Assembly (NCBI GenBank): GCA_007115705.1
Contig: QXEO01000434.1
Location: 558,001 to 622,000 of the forward strand
Source: Dactylis glomerata
Lineage: Eukaryota > Streptophyta > Magnoliopsida > Poales > Poaceae
Direction of reading: 5' to 3'
Length of the DNA: 64,000 nt
Part shown: positions 11,541 to 24,351 of the stretch, piece by piece
How the letters are laid out: the number at the start of each line of letters is the position of its first letter
How positions within the stretch are numbered: position 1 is the stretch's first letter
Program-made: the position numbers and the translations under genes
Notes under the pieces: generated by a model
Seen by the model: only the letters and a program-made list of their open reading frames with translations
What the model was told of the DNA's origin: nothing
The model's database searches: none

Positions 11541-11988
11541 GTTCGGTGACTGCCCTCAAGGGTCCCATAGTGGATTGGGTCTTCCATCTTGGTGGGAGGG
11601 CTCGAGGAGATTACTGTGAGCCTCCGCCGCTTTGGGGAGTCTTGTGCCTCCACACCGCTCCAACGGAGATTAGCACCCGCAAGGGTGTGAACTTCGGGAT
11701 ACATCATTGTCTCTGCGTGCCTCGGTTATTTCTATACCCGAGCTCCTTTACTTATGCAATTTACTTGGTGATAGCCTTTGTGCTTGAAGTTATATATATC
11801 TTGCTATCACATAGTTGCTTATCTAGTTTAGCATAAGTTTTTGGTGCACATAGGTGAACCTAGTTTATTTAGGTTTTGTATGCTTGGCAAATTAAACGTT
11901 AGTTTTATTCCGCATTTGTCAAGCCACTCGTAAAAGTTTAAAATTGCCTATTCACCCCCCCCCTCTAGGTGACATCCGTGTCCTTTCA

Positions 11989-12391
11989 ACCCGCACTAAG
12001 AAACTCCAAGTATTGATGCAGCTTCCCATAGATAACCTGACTGAGCGATCAAAGATGGAATTATGTTCACCTCTCCCTCCTCCTTCACCATGAAGGCCAG
12101 AGAAGAGAGACAGAGTGCCAAAGCCCATCGCCCTAGACTCAGAGACAACCTACAGAACTGGAGGCATCAGTGCATGCTTATTGATGAAGATTAGATCAAT
12201 TTCCATGCTATGGATGGAAGAAGGAGAAATCCGACCATCGTCCTCCAGCGCACGACCACACGCTGGAAGAACTCCACACTAGCACGATGCCAAGCACAGA
12301 AGAAGACCCTACACTTTGACTCAATCTCGCATTAGACCTAGTATCTACACTATACCCAACCTCCTCTCCTATCCTCACCCCGAGCGGCTAA
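11989..12391. other. Right half of the repeat interrupted by the solo LTR
   Basis: Continuation of 9424-9732 after the solo LTR; no gene recognised. It ends where the E3 LTR begins (TGCATGAAAA at 12392). Confidence 0.4.
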
Positions 12392-14062
12392 TGCATGAAA
12401 AATGCATACATGATCTTTGCACTTTACCACTTGATTGCATCATATATTGGTTATATTCATGATTTTTGATGATTATTGGGAATAATTCACATGTTCCCTA
12501 ATTTTATCGAATTAACCTAGGAAAGCCAGAAAACCTTGTTTTCTATGTTTTTGACTTTCAGGGACCCAAACGGAGTCCAAATTACCTAGAATTTTGGGGG
12601 AACGCGTTTTTCCACAGAACAAGACTTAGGAGCAAAGGAGATGTAACAGGGGAGCCACGAGGGCCAGCCTACCCGTTCCCCCCTTGTTGCTCCGATGTCG
12701 TTGATCTTCACCTCGTTGGATGCGTCTTGACCTAAAACCATCTATAAAAAGGGTCCCCCTATGGGTCACGAAAAGGAGTGCAACCGAAACACAGAAACAC
12801 GAAACAGAAGCCTGGGAGATCAAAGATTGGAGGGGAAAACTCTGGCGGGGTGCTGCCGGTGTGATCTCCATCCCCTCCAACGACTCTACCTTCATCACCA
12901 TGATGAAGAGGGAGTAGTCCACCTCTGGACTACGGGTTTGTGGCAGTAGCTATATGTATCTCTCTCTCTTGTTCTTTATCGTTTTAGTGCTATATGAGCT
13001 GCATAACATGATTATGGTCATCTTTGTATCACTTTTGTGGTGGATCTTTCTACGAGTAATATATGAGATTGCAATTGTTCTTTAATTTTAGTGTATGAGT
13101 AGATGCATATTATGTGCCCCGTTCTTATTTACTTGTTATGATCAAGCATGTTTATGAGAGCGTGTGTGGGGGAATGTGTGCATTAGTTAGAGTAACGGGG
13201 GTGATTATTCCGAGGAGGACAGTCCTTTGGAGTCACTTGGGTGTTTACCTTACTTTGTTGCCTCACTAGGGATAAAGAAAATACCATGCTACAGGGTATC
13301 TCTAGCGTGACCTTGCTGAGTATCCACGACTTGATCTAGTATGTTCTTATTTTAACTTCATGTCATTGTGCTTAATGCTATGCTCTAAGTTTATCTTAAT
13401 ACCGAGATGATTAGATTAAATTCCCATCTTGGTGGAGTATGAGAGAGATAAATAACCAAAACATCTCTATATAGGACATGATGCCCATATGAATTCATTT
13501 GAATGTGAACTTTGTTGCAATATTTTATGTTAATTGTATGCTCCTATGTCTGCCATATCTTTTATGAGAGAGTGCATTAGTGAACCCATGAACCGCGGTC
13601 CACTTTTTATTATAAGAAACAACTTTCCATTCACTTTATCGTTGTTTTTATTTTTAGTCATTATTAATTTCGAAAATACAAAAACATTTCCTTTATTGCA
13701 TTTCACAAACCAAAACACTACAACTATATCCTTTACTGTTTACCATTGCATTGCATATTACTGTAGTTTGCATATTCCCGCGGCAATAGATTTTCTAGCG
13801 CCGTTGCATTTGCATATTTATTTCTAGTTTTGTATACTTACACACACCTTGTGCTTGACAACCACTTGGTGAGGTTGAGGGCACAAAGCAAATTTATTTT
13901 ACCTTGGAGGTTGTTAGAAGAAGGACAGGAAGGATCCTCGTATAGACAGTTCCCCAAGAGTTTGATATAAACCCTCGAGTCACCTTCGTGGGGGGGGGGG
14001 GAAATCAAGCTTTCCTATGCTCAACACTCTGCACTTGGAGTCTCAACCTAGCAAAGCCATCA
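12392..14062 (+). repeat. E3 5' LTR
   Basis: 1671 bp, from TGCATG to GCCATCA. The end is set by analogy with E2: a 10-bp spacer (AAGGATTTTC) separates it from the PBS, as AGCTCTTTTC does in E2. A TATA box (TATAAAAA) lies at 12743 and a G-run of about 12 at 13990. The start is less certain than the end because no second LTR is available for comparison. Confidence 0.65.
12743..12750 (+). promoter_or_regulatory. TATA box of E3 LTR
   Basis: TCTATAAAAAGGG context about 350 bp into the LTR, consistent with a core promoter. Confidence 0.6.
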
Positions 14063-14072
14063 AAGGATTTTC

Positions 14073-14089
14073 TAGCGCCGTTGCTGGGG
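14073..14089 (+). promoter_or_regulatory. E3 primer-binding site, tRNA-Asp type, two mismatches
   Basis: TAGCGCCGTTGCTGGGG, compared with TGGCGCCGTTGCCGGGG in E2. The latter is the reverse complement of the 3' end of plant tRNA-Asp(GTC). Both differences are compatible with C-to-T or G-to-A decay. Confidence 0.75.
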
Positions 14090-14451
14090 AACTAGTAGAA
14101 GGATTGCTCACAAGAAAGTCTTCATCATCAACTTTTGCAAATGCCTAAGCTTGGGGAGGTTGCACCTACACGATTATCATCTTATACTTTTAGATTTGCA
14201 AAGTACTTTATTTTTTGTTTTGTTATTGTCTTGCATATCATTTTTATTTTAGTTTTGCATTTACTTTACTTTTTGGTTTGCATTTTTATTTTTTGTTTTG
14301 CATTTTGTTTACTATTTTTTATTTTGGTTGCATTAGTTGTAGTATCATTTTACTTTAAGTTTTCATTCTAAAAACCAAAAATCCATAAAAATTTGTATCA
14401 TGGAAAAGAGAGTTTTTTTGGCCGTTTAGTGTTAAGAATTTTCCTCAAGAC

Positions 14452-15659
14452 ATGAATATCCCTATAGATGAGTTTGAAATAGATCCCAATATCACTAAAA
14501 TGATTTATGAACATCGCTTTTGTGGAAAGCCAAAGGAGGATCCTATTCATCATATTAGGAAGTTCAATGAGAGGTGTAAAGTTTTGAAACTAAATCATGC
14601 CAACAATGAAATAATTAAAGTGAAGCATTTTCCTTATTCACTTGCTGGAAAAGCACTAGATTGGCTATAAAAATGACCTACATGAAACTTTAGCACTTGG
14701 TTTACGTTAAAGGCTTCGTTCATTGAAAGGTTTGGTTCTATTGAAACAATTTGCAATATTAGACAAATGGTTATCGCTTTCAAACAAGAAGAGGAGGAAC
14801 CATTAGTAAAAGCTTGGGAAAGGTTTAGAGGAATTGCTTTTGGAACGGAACATGGTCTTAGAGATTGGATGCTTGTGCATGTTTTTATAAAGGTTTGTCT
14901 GACACTTCTAGGACCTTTTTGGATGATGAATGTGAGGGTGCTTTCATGAATACTAATACTACAAATGCCCTTCTCTTGCTTGATGGTTTACTTGTGGAAG
15001 TGAAGATTAAAAAGAGCTTAGAAAAAGCTAAATTGCCTGAAGAAGATTTTGATGACCGTCATGAGATTTTTAAATTATATAATAGGGAGAAAGAAGTAGA
15101 AGAAGTAAAAATGCTTAGTGAAGTTAAAGATCCTTTGCTTGATTTGGAAAAGTGTAGCTTGCATGAACTTATGTCTATCTTACAAAAATTTGCAAGTGAT
15201 CCATCTATAAATGCTAACCAAGCAGGTTTTGGTTCTTATATTGATAGTCATGTCTTGAAAGAAAAGATTGCTAGGTACAATCAGGAGGCCATGATACCAC
15301 CAAAGCTTGGGGATGCATGGATCCCAAAGGTATTAGTCACTATTGGAAAAGAAACACGTCATGCTATTTTAGATCTTGGATCTAGTGTTTCTGTTTTATC
15401 CAAAGAGATATATGAGTTGCTAGAGTTACAAAATATTGAAAAATGCTATATTGACTTGCTACTTGCTGATGATTCTATTAAACATGCTTTAGGCAAGGTT
15501 AATAATGTTATGGTAGAGCTGCACATGACTTTTGTACCTGTTGATTTCATTATCATGGATATGGGGAATAAAACCTCTAGTCCTATTATTCTTGGTAGAC
15601 CTTTTCTTCGTACTACAGGAGCTATCATTGATTCAAAGGAAGACAATGTGAAGTTTTAG
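14452..15659 (+). pseudogene. E3 gag-protease relic
   Basis: Encodes a capsid-like gag segment followed directly by an aspartic protease domain. Gag similarity starts at MNIPIDEFEIDP (14452) and includes the AGKALDWL motif, where TAA stops at 14668 and further stops follow. The frame resumes at about 14767 and shifts by one base near 14880 into the frame that runs to 15659. Protease motifs in the last part are DLGSSVSVL (about 15370; an Asp-Leu-Gly active site), LLADDSI (about 15460) and PIILGRPFLRTTGA (about 15585). The frame ends shortly after the protease, and no RT follows, so the rest of pol is deleted. Frameshift and stops make it non-coding now. Confidence 0.8.
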
Positions 15660-16260
15660 TTTCTACACAAAAAGTGCATGGAACACTTCCCAAGGAAGAG
15701 GGATATGCCGAAGTACAAGTTCCCTCATGAGCTTCACCCATCTTAATTATCAAGTAAGTAAGCCTAACTATATGGCTATAAGGAAAGCACTTTACGGGAG
15801 GCAACCCGGTTGTTTTTGTTTTGATTTTATTTGTGTCCTCTTGCTGTAACAAGAGACTTTGTTTTTTGTTTTCCTACTGGAATTTTTAATAAAGTGCCAA
15901 GTTTTACTCATTTTGGATTGTTAAAGTTGTCAAAAACTTATGGAGCAGAAATTCCTACGCGAACTCTTTTTAGTAAAAAAATTCTCAAAAATTCTCTGTA
16001 GCTCCGATTGAGCTCTTCTTTTAAATGATGTTGCAACTTTTCATCCTCTGTATGCCTGATTTCAGAATGTTTTGACATGTTTAAGTAGGGTCATTAATTA
16101 CATTTTGCTGCTGCAATATTTCTGGACAGATTCTGTCCTATTTTGTTTTATGCATTCTTTGAGCTTTAAAGCTAAATCTTTTTCATTGGTTTGAGTTTAT
16201 GAGAAGGAATACAACAATATATACCTACTGGACACTTTTCATGCAATTTGTTTTGGGAAT
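15660..16260 (+). other. E3 3' non-coding region, first part
   Basis: Starts with the phrase TTTACGGGAGGCAACCCGG typical after the coding part of Athila-like elements in cereals. It then becomes AT-rich. 16009-16260 is the first copy of the 252-bp direct repeat. Confidence 0.6.
16009..16260 (+). repeat. 252-bp direct repeat, left copy
   Basis: From GAGCTCTTCTTTTAA to GTTTTGGGAATT. It matches 36389-36642 end to end with about six substitutions and no large gap, so about 98 percent identical by eye. Confidence 0.9.
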
Positions 16261-17107
16261 TTGTAACATCCCAGGATTTTATCAAATTTTGGGGGAATTT
16301 TTTTTGCTTTTATTTTGTAGGTGTTGATTGAAATTTCACAGGGATTTAAAACTTTTGAGTTATTTAAAAGCTTTGTTATGAAAACTATTTCAAAGTTTCT
16401 ATTATTTCTTAAAGAACCTCTTTGAGAAAAACCTAGAATCAAAATATTATTTTCTTACTTTTATTCAACTTTATGCAAGCTTGCTTGCAAAGGATTGTTT
16501 TACAAAATTGCTTTATTCAATACAGGTTTGCTTTTTCAAAACTATGATTGAGTGAGTTTCTCAATTATTATTTTATAAACTATTATTTTACTATTTTAAA
16601 AAGAATTGATCTCAAACCCTATTTCTATTATTTTATGCAAGCAAAGCCATTTGGCTCAATTAACAACTTTTATTAAAAATCTTGTGTTGTTTCTGAAAAC
16701 ATGTTCTTATTGGTTTAGAACATAGCTAGGAATATCTGAAGGATTTAGGAATTTGTTTGAATTGGTTTGAACCAAATTTGCAAAAAGAAATTGAAACAAA
16801 TTCTGAAATCACAAAATAGAAAAGAGAAAAGAAATAAAGAAATAGAAAAAGGCCGAAGGGAACCTATTCGGCCCAGCTGCTGAAGCGGCCACGGCCCACC
16901 CCGGACAGAATCCAAAAGGGTATCCACTCTCCTCTCTCTCCCTCGCCGACACTTGGGTCCCACCCGTCAGAGCCTCTCTCCCCCGCTGACGCGCCGACCC
17001 CACTTGTCATCCCCCTCCTCCAGCGCCGGACTCCTCCTCCTGCATGCCTGTGCTCGGCACCGTCCGATCTCCTCCAACCCTAGCCCCTTCTGCAAGTTGA
17101 AGCTAGC

Positions 17108-17115
17108 TATAAATA
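17108..17115 (+). promoter_or_regulatory. TATA box in the long LTR-like sequence
   Basis: TATAAATA in AGCTAGCTATAAATAGCCC, directly upstream of a CT-rich leader. Confidence 0.6.
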
Positions 17116-18603
17116 GCCCATGGTCTCCTCCCCCGACTCTCTTTTCTTCCTCGTGCAAGTCCTCTTCAATCCGACAGAATTCATCGACGGAGACCCGCAC
17201 GTCTGCGAGCATCGCCAGACGATTCTGCTGGCACCTGGTGAAGCTGCCCTTCCTTCCCCCTCCTACCCTCTTCTCCTCTCTCTGGCGCACCTCCTCGTGT
17301 CCTCGGCTTGTCCAATTTTGCAGTAAAACAACGCCACCGGCATCATCAGACTTGCTGCATCACGGCGCACCTTGTCGTACCTTCACCATCGACCTGGGAG
17401 CACCAGAGCGACGTTGGAGATCACCACCAGCACGCACCTCACCGGGATCTCGTCGGAACCCTAGCCGAGGTGAGCTTCCCGTCTTCTTTTTATTTTCATC
17501 CATTTGATCTTGATCCGGCGGTTCCAATAGATCACTTATTCGAATCGGTACGAATCAATCTGACGCATCCGATCAAACTTATATCCAACGGCCCCTAACC
17601 CTAATCTGCCCGAATTAGTATCCTCCAATCAGGTCATGCCACGCGTCTGCCCCAGATAGAAACTCGATTCAAATTAGAATTTAAACCCGAAATTGTGTCA
17701 AAACTTCAGAAATTCATATCTTTCGTTCTGTAACTCAAAATTTTACAAATAATATGTCTCTGGAAACCTTGTAGCATGTAGAACCCATTAGTGCAATAAA
17801 ACATCATAGTTTCAGTACTCAATTTGAATTTATATTTAAATTGAGTCAAACCCATTTGTTAGTTTATTTAATTCATAACTTTTGCATCTAGTGTCCAAAA
17901 ATTATAAATTTGTAGTCCCTGGAATCCTATAAATCTGTAGAACATCATAGAATCAAAAGATTTCAAATTTGTAACGTGCACACACTTTGTACAATCAAAT
18001 CTAAGCAAATCACTATTTTGAGCATAGTTTAAATTCTATAAATTATTTCAGGATGATTCCAGTGGCATTAGTCTTGTTTTATTGTAAGATGCTCCCTAGT
18101 TTCACTACCATATTTTCTTGAACTACTTCACCATTATTCAAATTATAACATGAGGATTTGAGTAATTCTACCATGGAAATATTTCTACATCCCTTTCAAC
18201 ATTGTTTCTTTCTACATTAGTAAGTTATATGATCATGTCTAGCTATCAAAGCATCTTTTCATATCACCTTGACCTAAGATCATGCCTATCCAAGTCTATC
18301 CATCTAATTTCTACATATTCAAATGTAATTATGTTAATTGAGTAAAAAGTGAAGTAACTCAACCCTGGGCTCTATTATTGCTATTGTGGTATTGATTTAA
18401 TTCCACCATCATGACAAATGATCATATTTCATGTACCCTTTAGAAACCTTAAGCCATAATCTTAAGTGTCCTCTACACATACTCAAATCCTTTACTCCCT
18501 TAACTTTGTTCACTTATATGTATTGAATCATTCAATTAGCAAATGGGATAATTGAGTATGTCAATGCTTCATAAACCTCTACCCCAGCTTAGGTGTGATG
18601 TGT

Positions 18604-18608
18604 GCTAT
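18604..18608. repeat. E1 target-site duplication, left copy
   Basis: GCTAT immediately before the E1 LTR; identical GCTAT at 35283-35287. Confidence 0.9.
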
Positions 18609-20151
18609 TGATGTCTACGCACTTCTATTCTTGTAGACACTTGTTGGGCCTCCAAGTGCAGAGGTTTGTAGAACAGCAGCAAGTTTCCCTTAAGTGGATC
18701 ACCCAAGGTTTATCGAACTCAGGGAGATTAGAGGTCAAAGCTATCCCTCTCAAGCAACCCTGCAATTACGATACAGAAAGTCTCTTGTGTCCCCAACACA
18801 CCCAATACACTTGTCAGATGTATAGGTGCACTAGTTCGGCGAAGAGATAGTGAAATACAAGTGGTATGGATGATTATAAGTAGCAAACGTGATGTGAAAT
18901 AAATATCGCTGCGAGCAAACAAGTAACAAAATAGCAAGTAAACGGTGTGCAATGCTTGGAAACAAGGCCTAGGGATCATACTTTCACTAGTGGACACACT
19001 CCCAACAATATAACATGATTGAACAAATAAACAACTTCTTTCCACTATGGTACTCTGAATTGCTCTTCTATTGAATAACACTAATCATTGTGTAGTGGCT
19101 ACAAAAGCACCCCTTAAAGTTCATCAAATACTTGACAAACACCACTCATAGAGATATCCAAATCAAAGCACAACTCAAGATAGATATCATTGCAACTTAG
19201 ACCAAGTACTAACACGGTGCACACACTGTCAACATTACACCATGAAAGGAGGAATAGATCACTTCAATACTATCATAGTAATAATTACTCTCATAATCCA
19301 CAAGAGATCACAATCATAGCCTAAACCAAGTACCACCATGATGCACGCACTGTCACCGTTACACCATGGCAGGAGGAATAGATTACTTTAATAACATCAC
19401 TAGAGTACACATAATATTTGAATAATAACATCTACTTGTTCAACATGATACAAAGTTCACGATCACATAAAGATCACATCATGGGAGAGAGAGGTGAACC
19501 ACATAGCTACCGGTAGAGCCCTTAGCCCCGGGGATGAACTACTCCCTCCTCATCATAGGAGACAGCAAGGTTGATAGAGATGGCGGTGAGGTCGATGGAG
19601 ACGGCGGAGACGGCAATGGAGACCGATGGAGATGGCTCCGGGGGCACTTCCCTGTCCTGGCAGGGTGCCAGAATAGAGACTTCTGTCCCCCAAAATTCGT
19701 CGACGGTGGCGGCGGAGCTGCGGAACTGCTTCTGGAAAATTGCCGAATCCCCTAGGGTTTTCCGTCCCGAGGCTTTATATTGGCGAAGGGGCGTCGTCAG
19801 AGGTGGGACCAGGTGCCCTCACACATGGCTGGCGCGGCCAGGGGCCTGGCCGCACCACCCATGCATGTGGGGCCCTAGTGGCCCCCCTCTGACTCTTCTT
19901 CGGATGTCTGGAGGCTTCCCAGTGAAATAAAACTTCAGGATGTGGTTTCGTCCAATTCTGAGAATATTTCTTGTGTATCACTTCTGAAACACAAAAACAG
20001 CAGAAAACAGGGAACTGGCACTATGGCACTTGTTAATAGGTTAGTTCCAGAAAATGCATAAAAGTGCCACTAAGTGTAACGAAACAATAGGCAAATGGTG
20101 TAAAAATAAGCATGGATCATCAAAAATTATAGATACGTTGGAGACGTATCA
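18609..20151 (-). repeat. E1 3' LTR
   Basis: 1543 bp, reading TGATACGTCT... on the minus strand from 20151 and ending ...GTAGACATCA at 18609. Same length as the reassembled 5' LTR. Confidence 0.93.
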
Positions 20152-23100
20152 GCATCCCCAAGCTTAACTCCTGCTCGTCCTCGAGTAGGTAAGTGATAAC
20201 AAAAGAAATAATTTTTGAGGTGACATGCACCTACACAATCTTGATCACATATGTAAGCATTGTGAGCTGGGATCAAAAGAACTTAAAACATGGGCATGAA
20301 AGATATAATCTTGACAATAAAAACTTAGCAACCATGTTATAACATGAAGATGAACACAAACAAAAGATCATGAAAATGAAACAATGAAAGTCAAACGTGT
20401 GTTCAAATCATAAGGAAAAACATACAAATGGTTTTCAGCTTGTCCTTCATGGAGAGCAAAACATAAATGCATAGGACACCTTCAAGTTTAAGAGGGCGAC
20501 TAGATACAAATAATTTGAGAACAAGTGAAACCAACAATATGAATCAATCAATGAAAACTTTGGGACAATGCACATTATACTAAGAATGACAACTATGCTC
20601 TCTTAATGGTGCATAAAGATAGAAGGTGGTGACTCAACATAAAAGTAAAAGAAAGGCCCTTCGCGGAGGGAAGCAGTGATTGCAAGTTTTATAACCTTCA
20701 AAAATTATGGTACTTACCGGCTTTGAGCTCTTATTGCCCCCATCATAAGCATCTTGAATGGTTAAAGTTAATGCGAGAAAAATTATGATGCATATGCTTG
20801 ACAAATCATAAGTTGAAAACCTCGTGTCCCGTGAATACGAGTACCCAAACCTCATGCTACTTTACTTAGAGTCCCAAGCAAGGCTCTTGTCATTGTAAGT
20901 ATACATGTATCATCGAGAACCGCCAACGGGGTACCTCCGTGCCCGATGACATGGAACAAGCCCACATCAAAATGATAGGACAAGCAGACAATGAACACCT
21001 CGACATCTCTTTTATTTACCATTTGTTTAGCTTTTTATTTTGAGATGCGTCGTCGAATGTCCACTATGGGTATGCTGCAAATTTCCACCATGAATTATGC
21101 ATGGCTTAGATTGGCGGCCCAGGCGTTTCCCTAACACATATACAAACTCCATGATCCCCGCAAGATTCCCAATTCATTTCACACCGCGGGCATCCATAAA
21201 TAAAAGATCACAATATCAACTCAAATAAGAAGTGCAATGTTGAAAGCTTGCCCCATGACAGCATGGTTGGGCTAGTATCCAACTTACAACTTGCAAGCAT
21301 AACAACTCAACATAAGAGACCACAATGTCAATTTTTTAAGAACAAGAAAAAGTAAAGTGTGCCTTCCGGTTTGTGAGAGCTTTACTGGCCAATTTTCGCA
21401 TAACACTGGTAAGAGTTTAATTTGAAGAGTAGATAAAAGCAAGTCAAATTTACTTGGAATAGCAAATTGCTAATAGGTATGTATGGTGGACACTTTGGAA
21501 AACTTGGTTTTTAGGAGTTGGATGCACGAGTAGAGCTCATACTCGGTACAAGGCGAGGGCTAGCAAAAGACTGGGAGCGACCAACTAAGAGAGCAATAAT
21601 GGCCATAATCATGCAAAGCGACAAAGCGACATTAAAAGAAGCATAAGATGGCATCAAAAGTCAAAAACTAAATGATCATAAAGGCTATTGGCGACTTTGT
21701 AAGAGTCTAACATGTGTGAGCATGCGCCAAGTCAACCCAAATAAAGCATCAAGGAGAAAACCAAAATAATGCTTCCAAATAATTAAAAACAACGCATAAT
21801 TTTTTCAAAGGCTCATTAAGCAATCTCAGTTATTTGAGACAAGTCATGCTACAGCAAAACCACTAAGCATACTATCAAAAAGACATCAAGCATGACATGA
21901 AAAAGCCTAAGCCACAGTCTACACAAGCTCCTTCTTGTACCACTTTTTTGCATAAAGCTTTTTCTCCTTTCCAACACCATTCAAACTTTTTTAATCCAAC
22001 TCTTTTGAGGAAAACCAACATGGTCCAGAGGCAAAAATACACCTTGATAAATAAATATAAGAAAATCTGAACGCAAATCAAGGCGAAAACAAAAACCAAA
22101 AGCAGTAGCAGAAAAAGAAGAACACTCGGTTTTTGATAAGAGTGAAAACTAGAGCGTTCTTGGCAAACGAAAAGCAAGGCAACTTCTCCAAAAGAAATTT
22201 GTTGGGGTCCAACCATTTATTGCAGCAAACAAAACAAACTAATAATGAAAACTAAAACAACTGACGCTCCAAGAAAAACACATAGTGCATGAAGCAATAA
22301 AAATATAGTGTCTTGAAAGGTGACCTAATTTTTGCCGATGAAGAAGGGGTGCCTCGGGGGCATCCCCAAGCTTTGACACTTGTACTTCTTGGATATTTCT
22401 TCCATACAAAAATGAAGCAAGTTTTTAAGAGAGAGATTGGCACTTTTGTGCTCTTTTATAAAGCTTAGCACTCCTCCCCACCTTTTTTCCTTTCACAAAC
22501 CATGGCTAACCGATTCCATCGGGTGCCCACCAACATTCACTTTCCATGGAGGAGTGCCTTTTTTCTTTCTTTTTTCTCTTTTTTTTTCTTTTTGGAATAA
22601 GCAATATGGAAGATAGCAAATCCGACCACTACGTCCCCATGAGCTAAAAACAGTGGCACAAAATGAGAAGTAGTTGAAAGTTTTGAAAGGTAGCACATGA
22701 AAATTTACTTGGAATGGCTTGCAAATACCATGCATAGGAATTTATAGTGGACACAATGGCAAACTTGGTTTTTGGGAGTTGGATGCACGAGTAGAGCTCA
22801 TACTCAGTACAAAATGAGGGCTAGCAAAAGACTGGGAGCGACCAACTAAGAGAGCAATAATGGCCATAATCATGCAAAGCGACAAAGCAACATTAAAAGA
22901 AGCATAAAATGGCATCAAAAGTCAAAAACTAAATGATCATGGAGGCTATGGTGACTTTGTAAGAGTCTAACATGTGTGAGCATGCGCCAAGTCAACCCAA
23001 ATAAAGCATCAAGGAGAAAACCAAAATAATGATTCCAAATAATTAAAACAACGCATGATTTTTTCAAAGGCTCATTAGGCAATCTCAGTTATTTGAGACA

Positions 23101-24351
23101 AGTCATGCTACAGCAAAACCACTAAGCATACTATCAAAAAGACATCAAACATGACATACAAAAGCCTAGGCCGCAGTCTACACAAGCTCCTTTTTGTACC
23201 ACTTTTTTGCATAAAGCTTTTTCTATTTTCCAACACCATTTGAAATTTTTATAGACACCTCTTTTGATGAAAACCAATAAAGATCAGAGGAAAAAATACA
23301 CCTTGATGAAAAGATATAACAAGATCTTAATGCAAATCAAGGCAAAAAAATGCAAGCTAAAACCATTAGCAGAAAAAGAGAACACTCGGTGAAATTGTAA
23401 GAATGAAAAACGGAGTGTTCTTGGCAAATGAAAACGAGTACATCTCCTCCGAAGGAAATTTGATGTGATCTAACCATTTATTACAGCAAACAAAACAAAA
23501 CTAATACTGAAAACAAAAATAACTGATGCTCTAAGAAAAACACATAGTGCATGAAGCAATAAAAATATAGTGTTTTGAAAGGTGACCTGATTTTTGCCGA
23601 TGAAGAAGGGGTGCCTCGGGGGCATCCCCAAGCTTTGACGCTTGTACTTCTTGGATATTTCTTGGGGTAATGCATGGGCATCCCCAAGCTTGAGCTTTTG
23701 TCCATTCTTCAACTCATCGCATCATTCTCCAATCCCTACACTTGAAAACTTCCTTCATACAAAACTAAACACAAATCTATTAGCAACATTAGTGTAAGCA
23801 TAACATATAATCAACCTCTTTTTGCTTCAGGTTTCAACCTAAAACCACCACATATTAAGTATATACTACTGTAGCAACTTCCCCAAAACTTCCATAATCA
23901 AAAGAACTCAAAAAGAAAGCGATAAAGCGGCAAACACAAATATTGGCAGAAATCTGTCAAAACAGAACAGCTGACAAAGGTCGAATGTTTAGAGGGTTTT
24001 CTGTTGCTCAAATCAAAAAGTGTTCAACTAACAAAAGTTTGGATATAATCTGGGGCATATGCACAAGAAATCGCAGGTCCAAAAGATATACAGAGAATTT
24101 ATACGAATTTTTACGGTGCAGCACCAAAAACAGTTTCAGGACAGCAACATCCCCAAATCTTACCTCACTCAAATTAGAGGCTTCTCTTGGCACAAAAATG
24201 AAATAAAAAGGATAAGGAGCGGTTATTACAGTAGTAATAACTTCCAAGACTCAAATAAAAGAAAAAGTACTGAAAAATAAATAATGGGTTATCTCCCAAG
24301 AGTGCTTTTCTTTAACGCCTTTGAGCTAGGCGCAGTAATTTGCAAAGATGC
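20152..24351 (-). other. E1 internal 3' non-coding region
   Basis: About 4.2 kb without a supportable gene. The PPT (AAGCTTGGGGATGC on the minus strand) abuts the LTR at 20152-20170. Similar AAGCTTGGGGATGCCC copies recur at about 22360, 23620 and 23680. 21487-22401 is duplicated at 22748-23663. The rest matches the E2 3' region in reverse, in part. Confidence 0.75.
21487..23663. repeat. Direct duplication of about 915 bp inside E1
   Basis: Copies 21487-22401 and 22748-23663 keep a constant offset of 1261 bp at both ends and are separated by a single-copy 346-bp segment. E2 has this sequence only once (about 30640-31570), so the duplication arose in the E1 lineage. The copies have several differences, so it is not the most recent event. 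Confidence 0.85.

Larger units (their letters stand above)
9733..11988 (+). mobile_element. Solo LTR of an LTR retrotransposon
   Basis: A 2256-bp LTR with the 6-bp inverted ends TGAAAG (9733) and CTTTCA (11988), flanked by ACCCA (9728-9732) and ACCCG (11989-11993), a target duplication with one mismatch. There is no primer-binding site after 11988 and no polypurine tract before 9733, so the interior was lost by LTR-LTR recombination. A TATA box lies at 10948. The C-run plus CTCTAGGTGACATC near the end is common in long Copia-type LTRs of cereals, but the superfamily cannot be fixed without the interior. Confidence 0.85.
16261..18608 (+). repeat. Long LTR-like sequence, left part (TGTAAC start)
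   Basis: Begins TGTAACATCCCAGG, a start common in Del/Tekay-type chromovirus LTRs of grasses. It has a TATA box at 17108 followed by a GC-rich leader, then AT-rich DNA. It continues at 35288-36388 once E1 is removed, giving about 3.45 kb. No CA end or matching TSD is found at the right end, so it is a truncated or rearranged LTR. It has no coding capacity beyond chance ORFs. The family assignment is an inference from the start and length. Confidence 0.55.
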
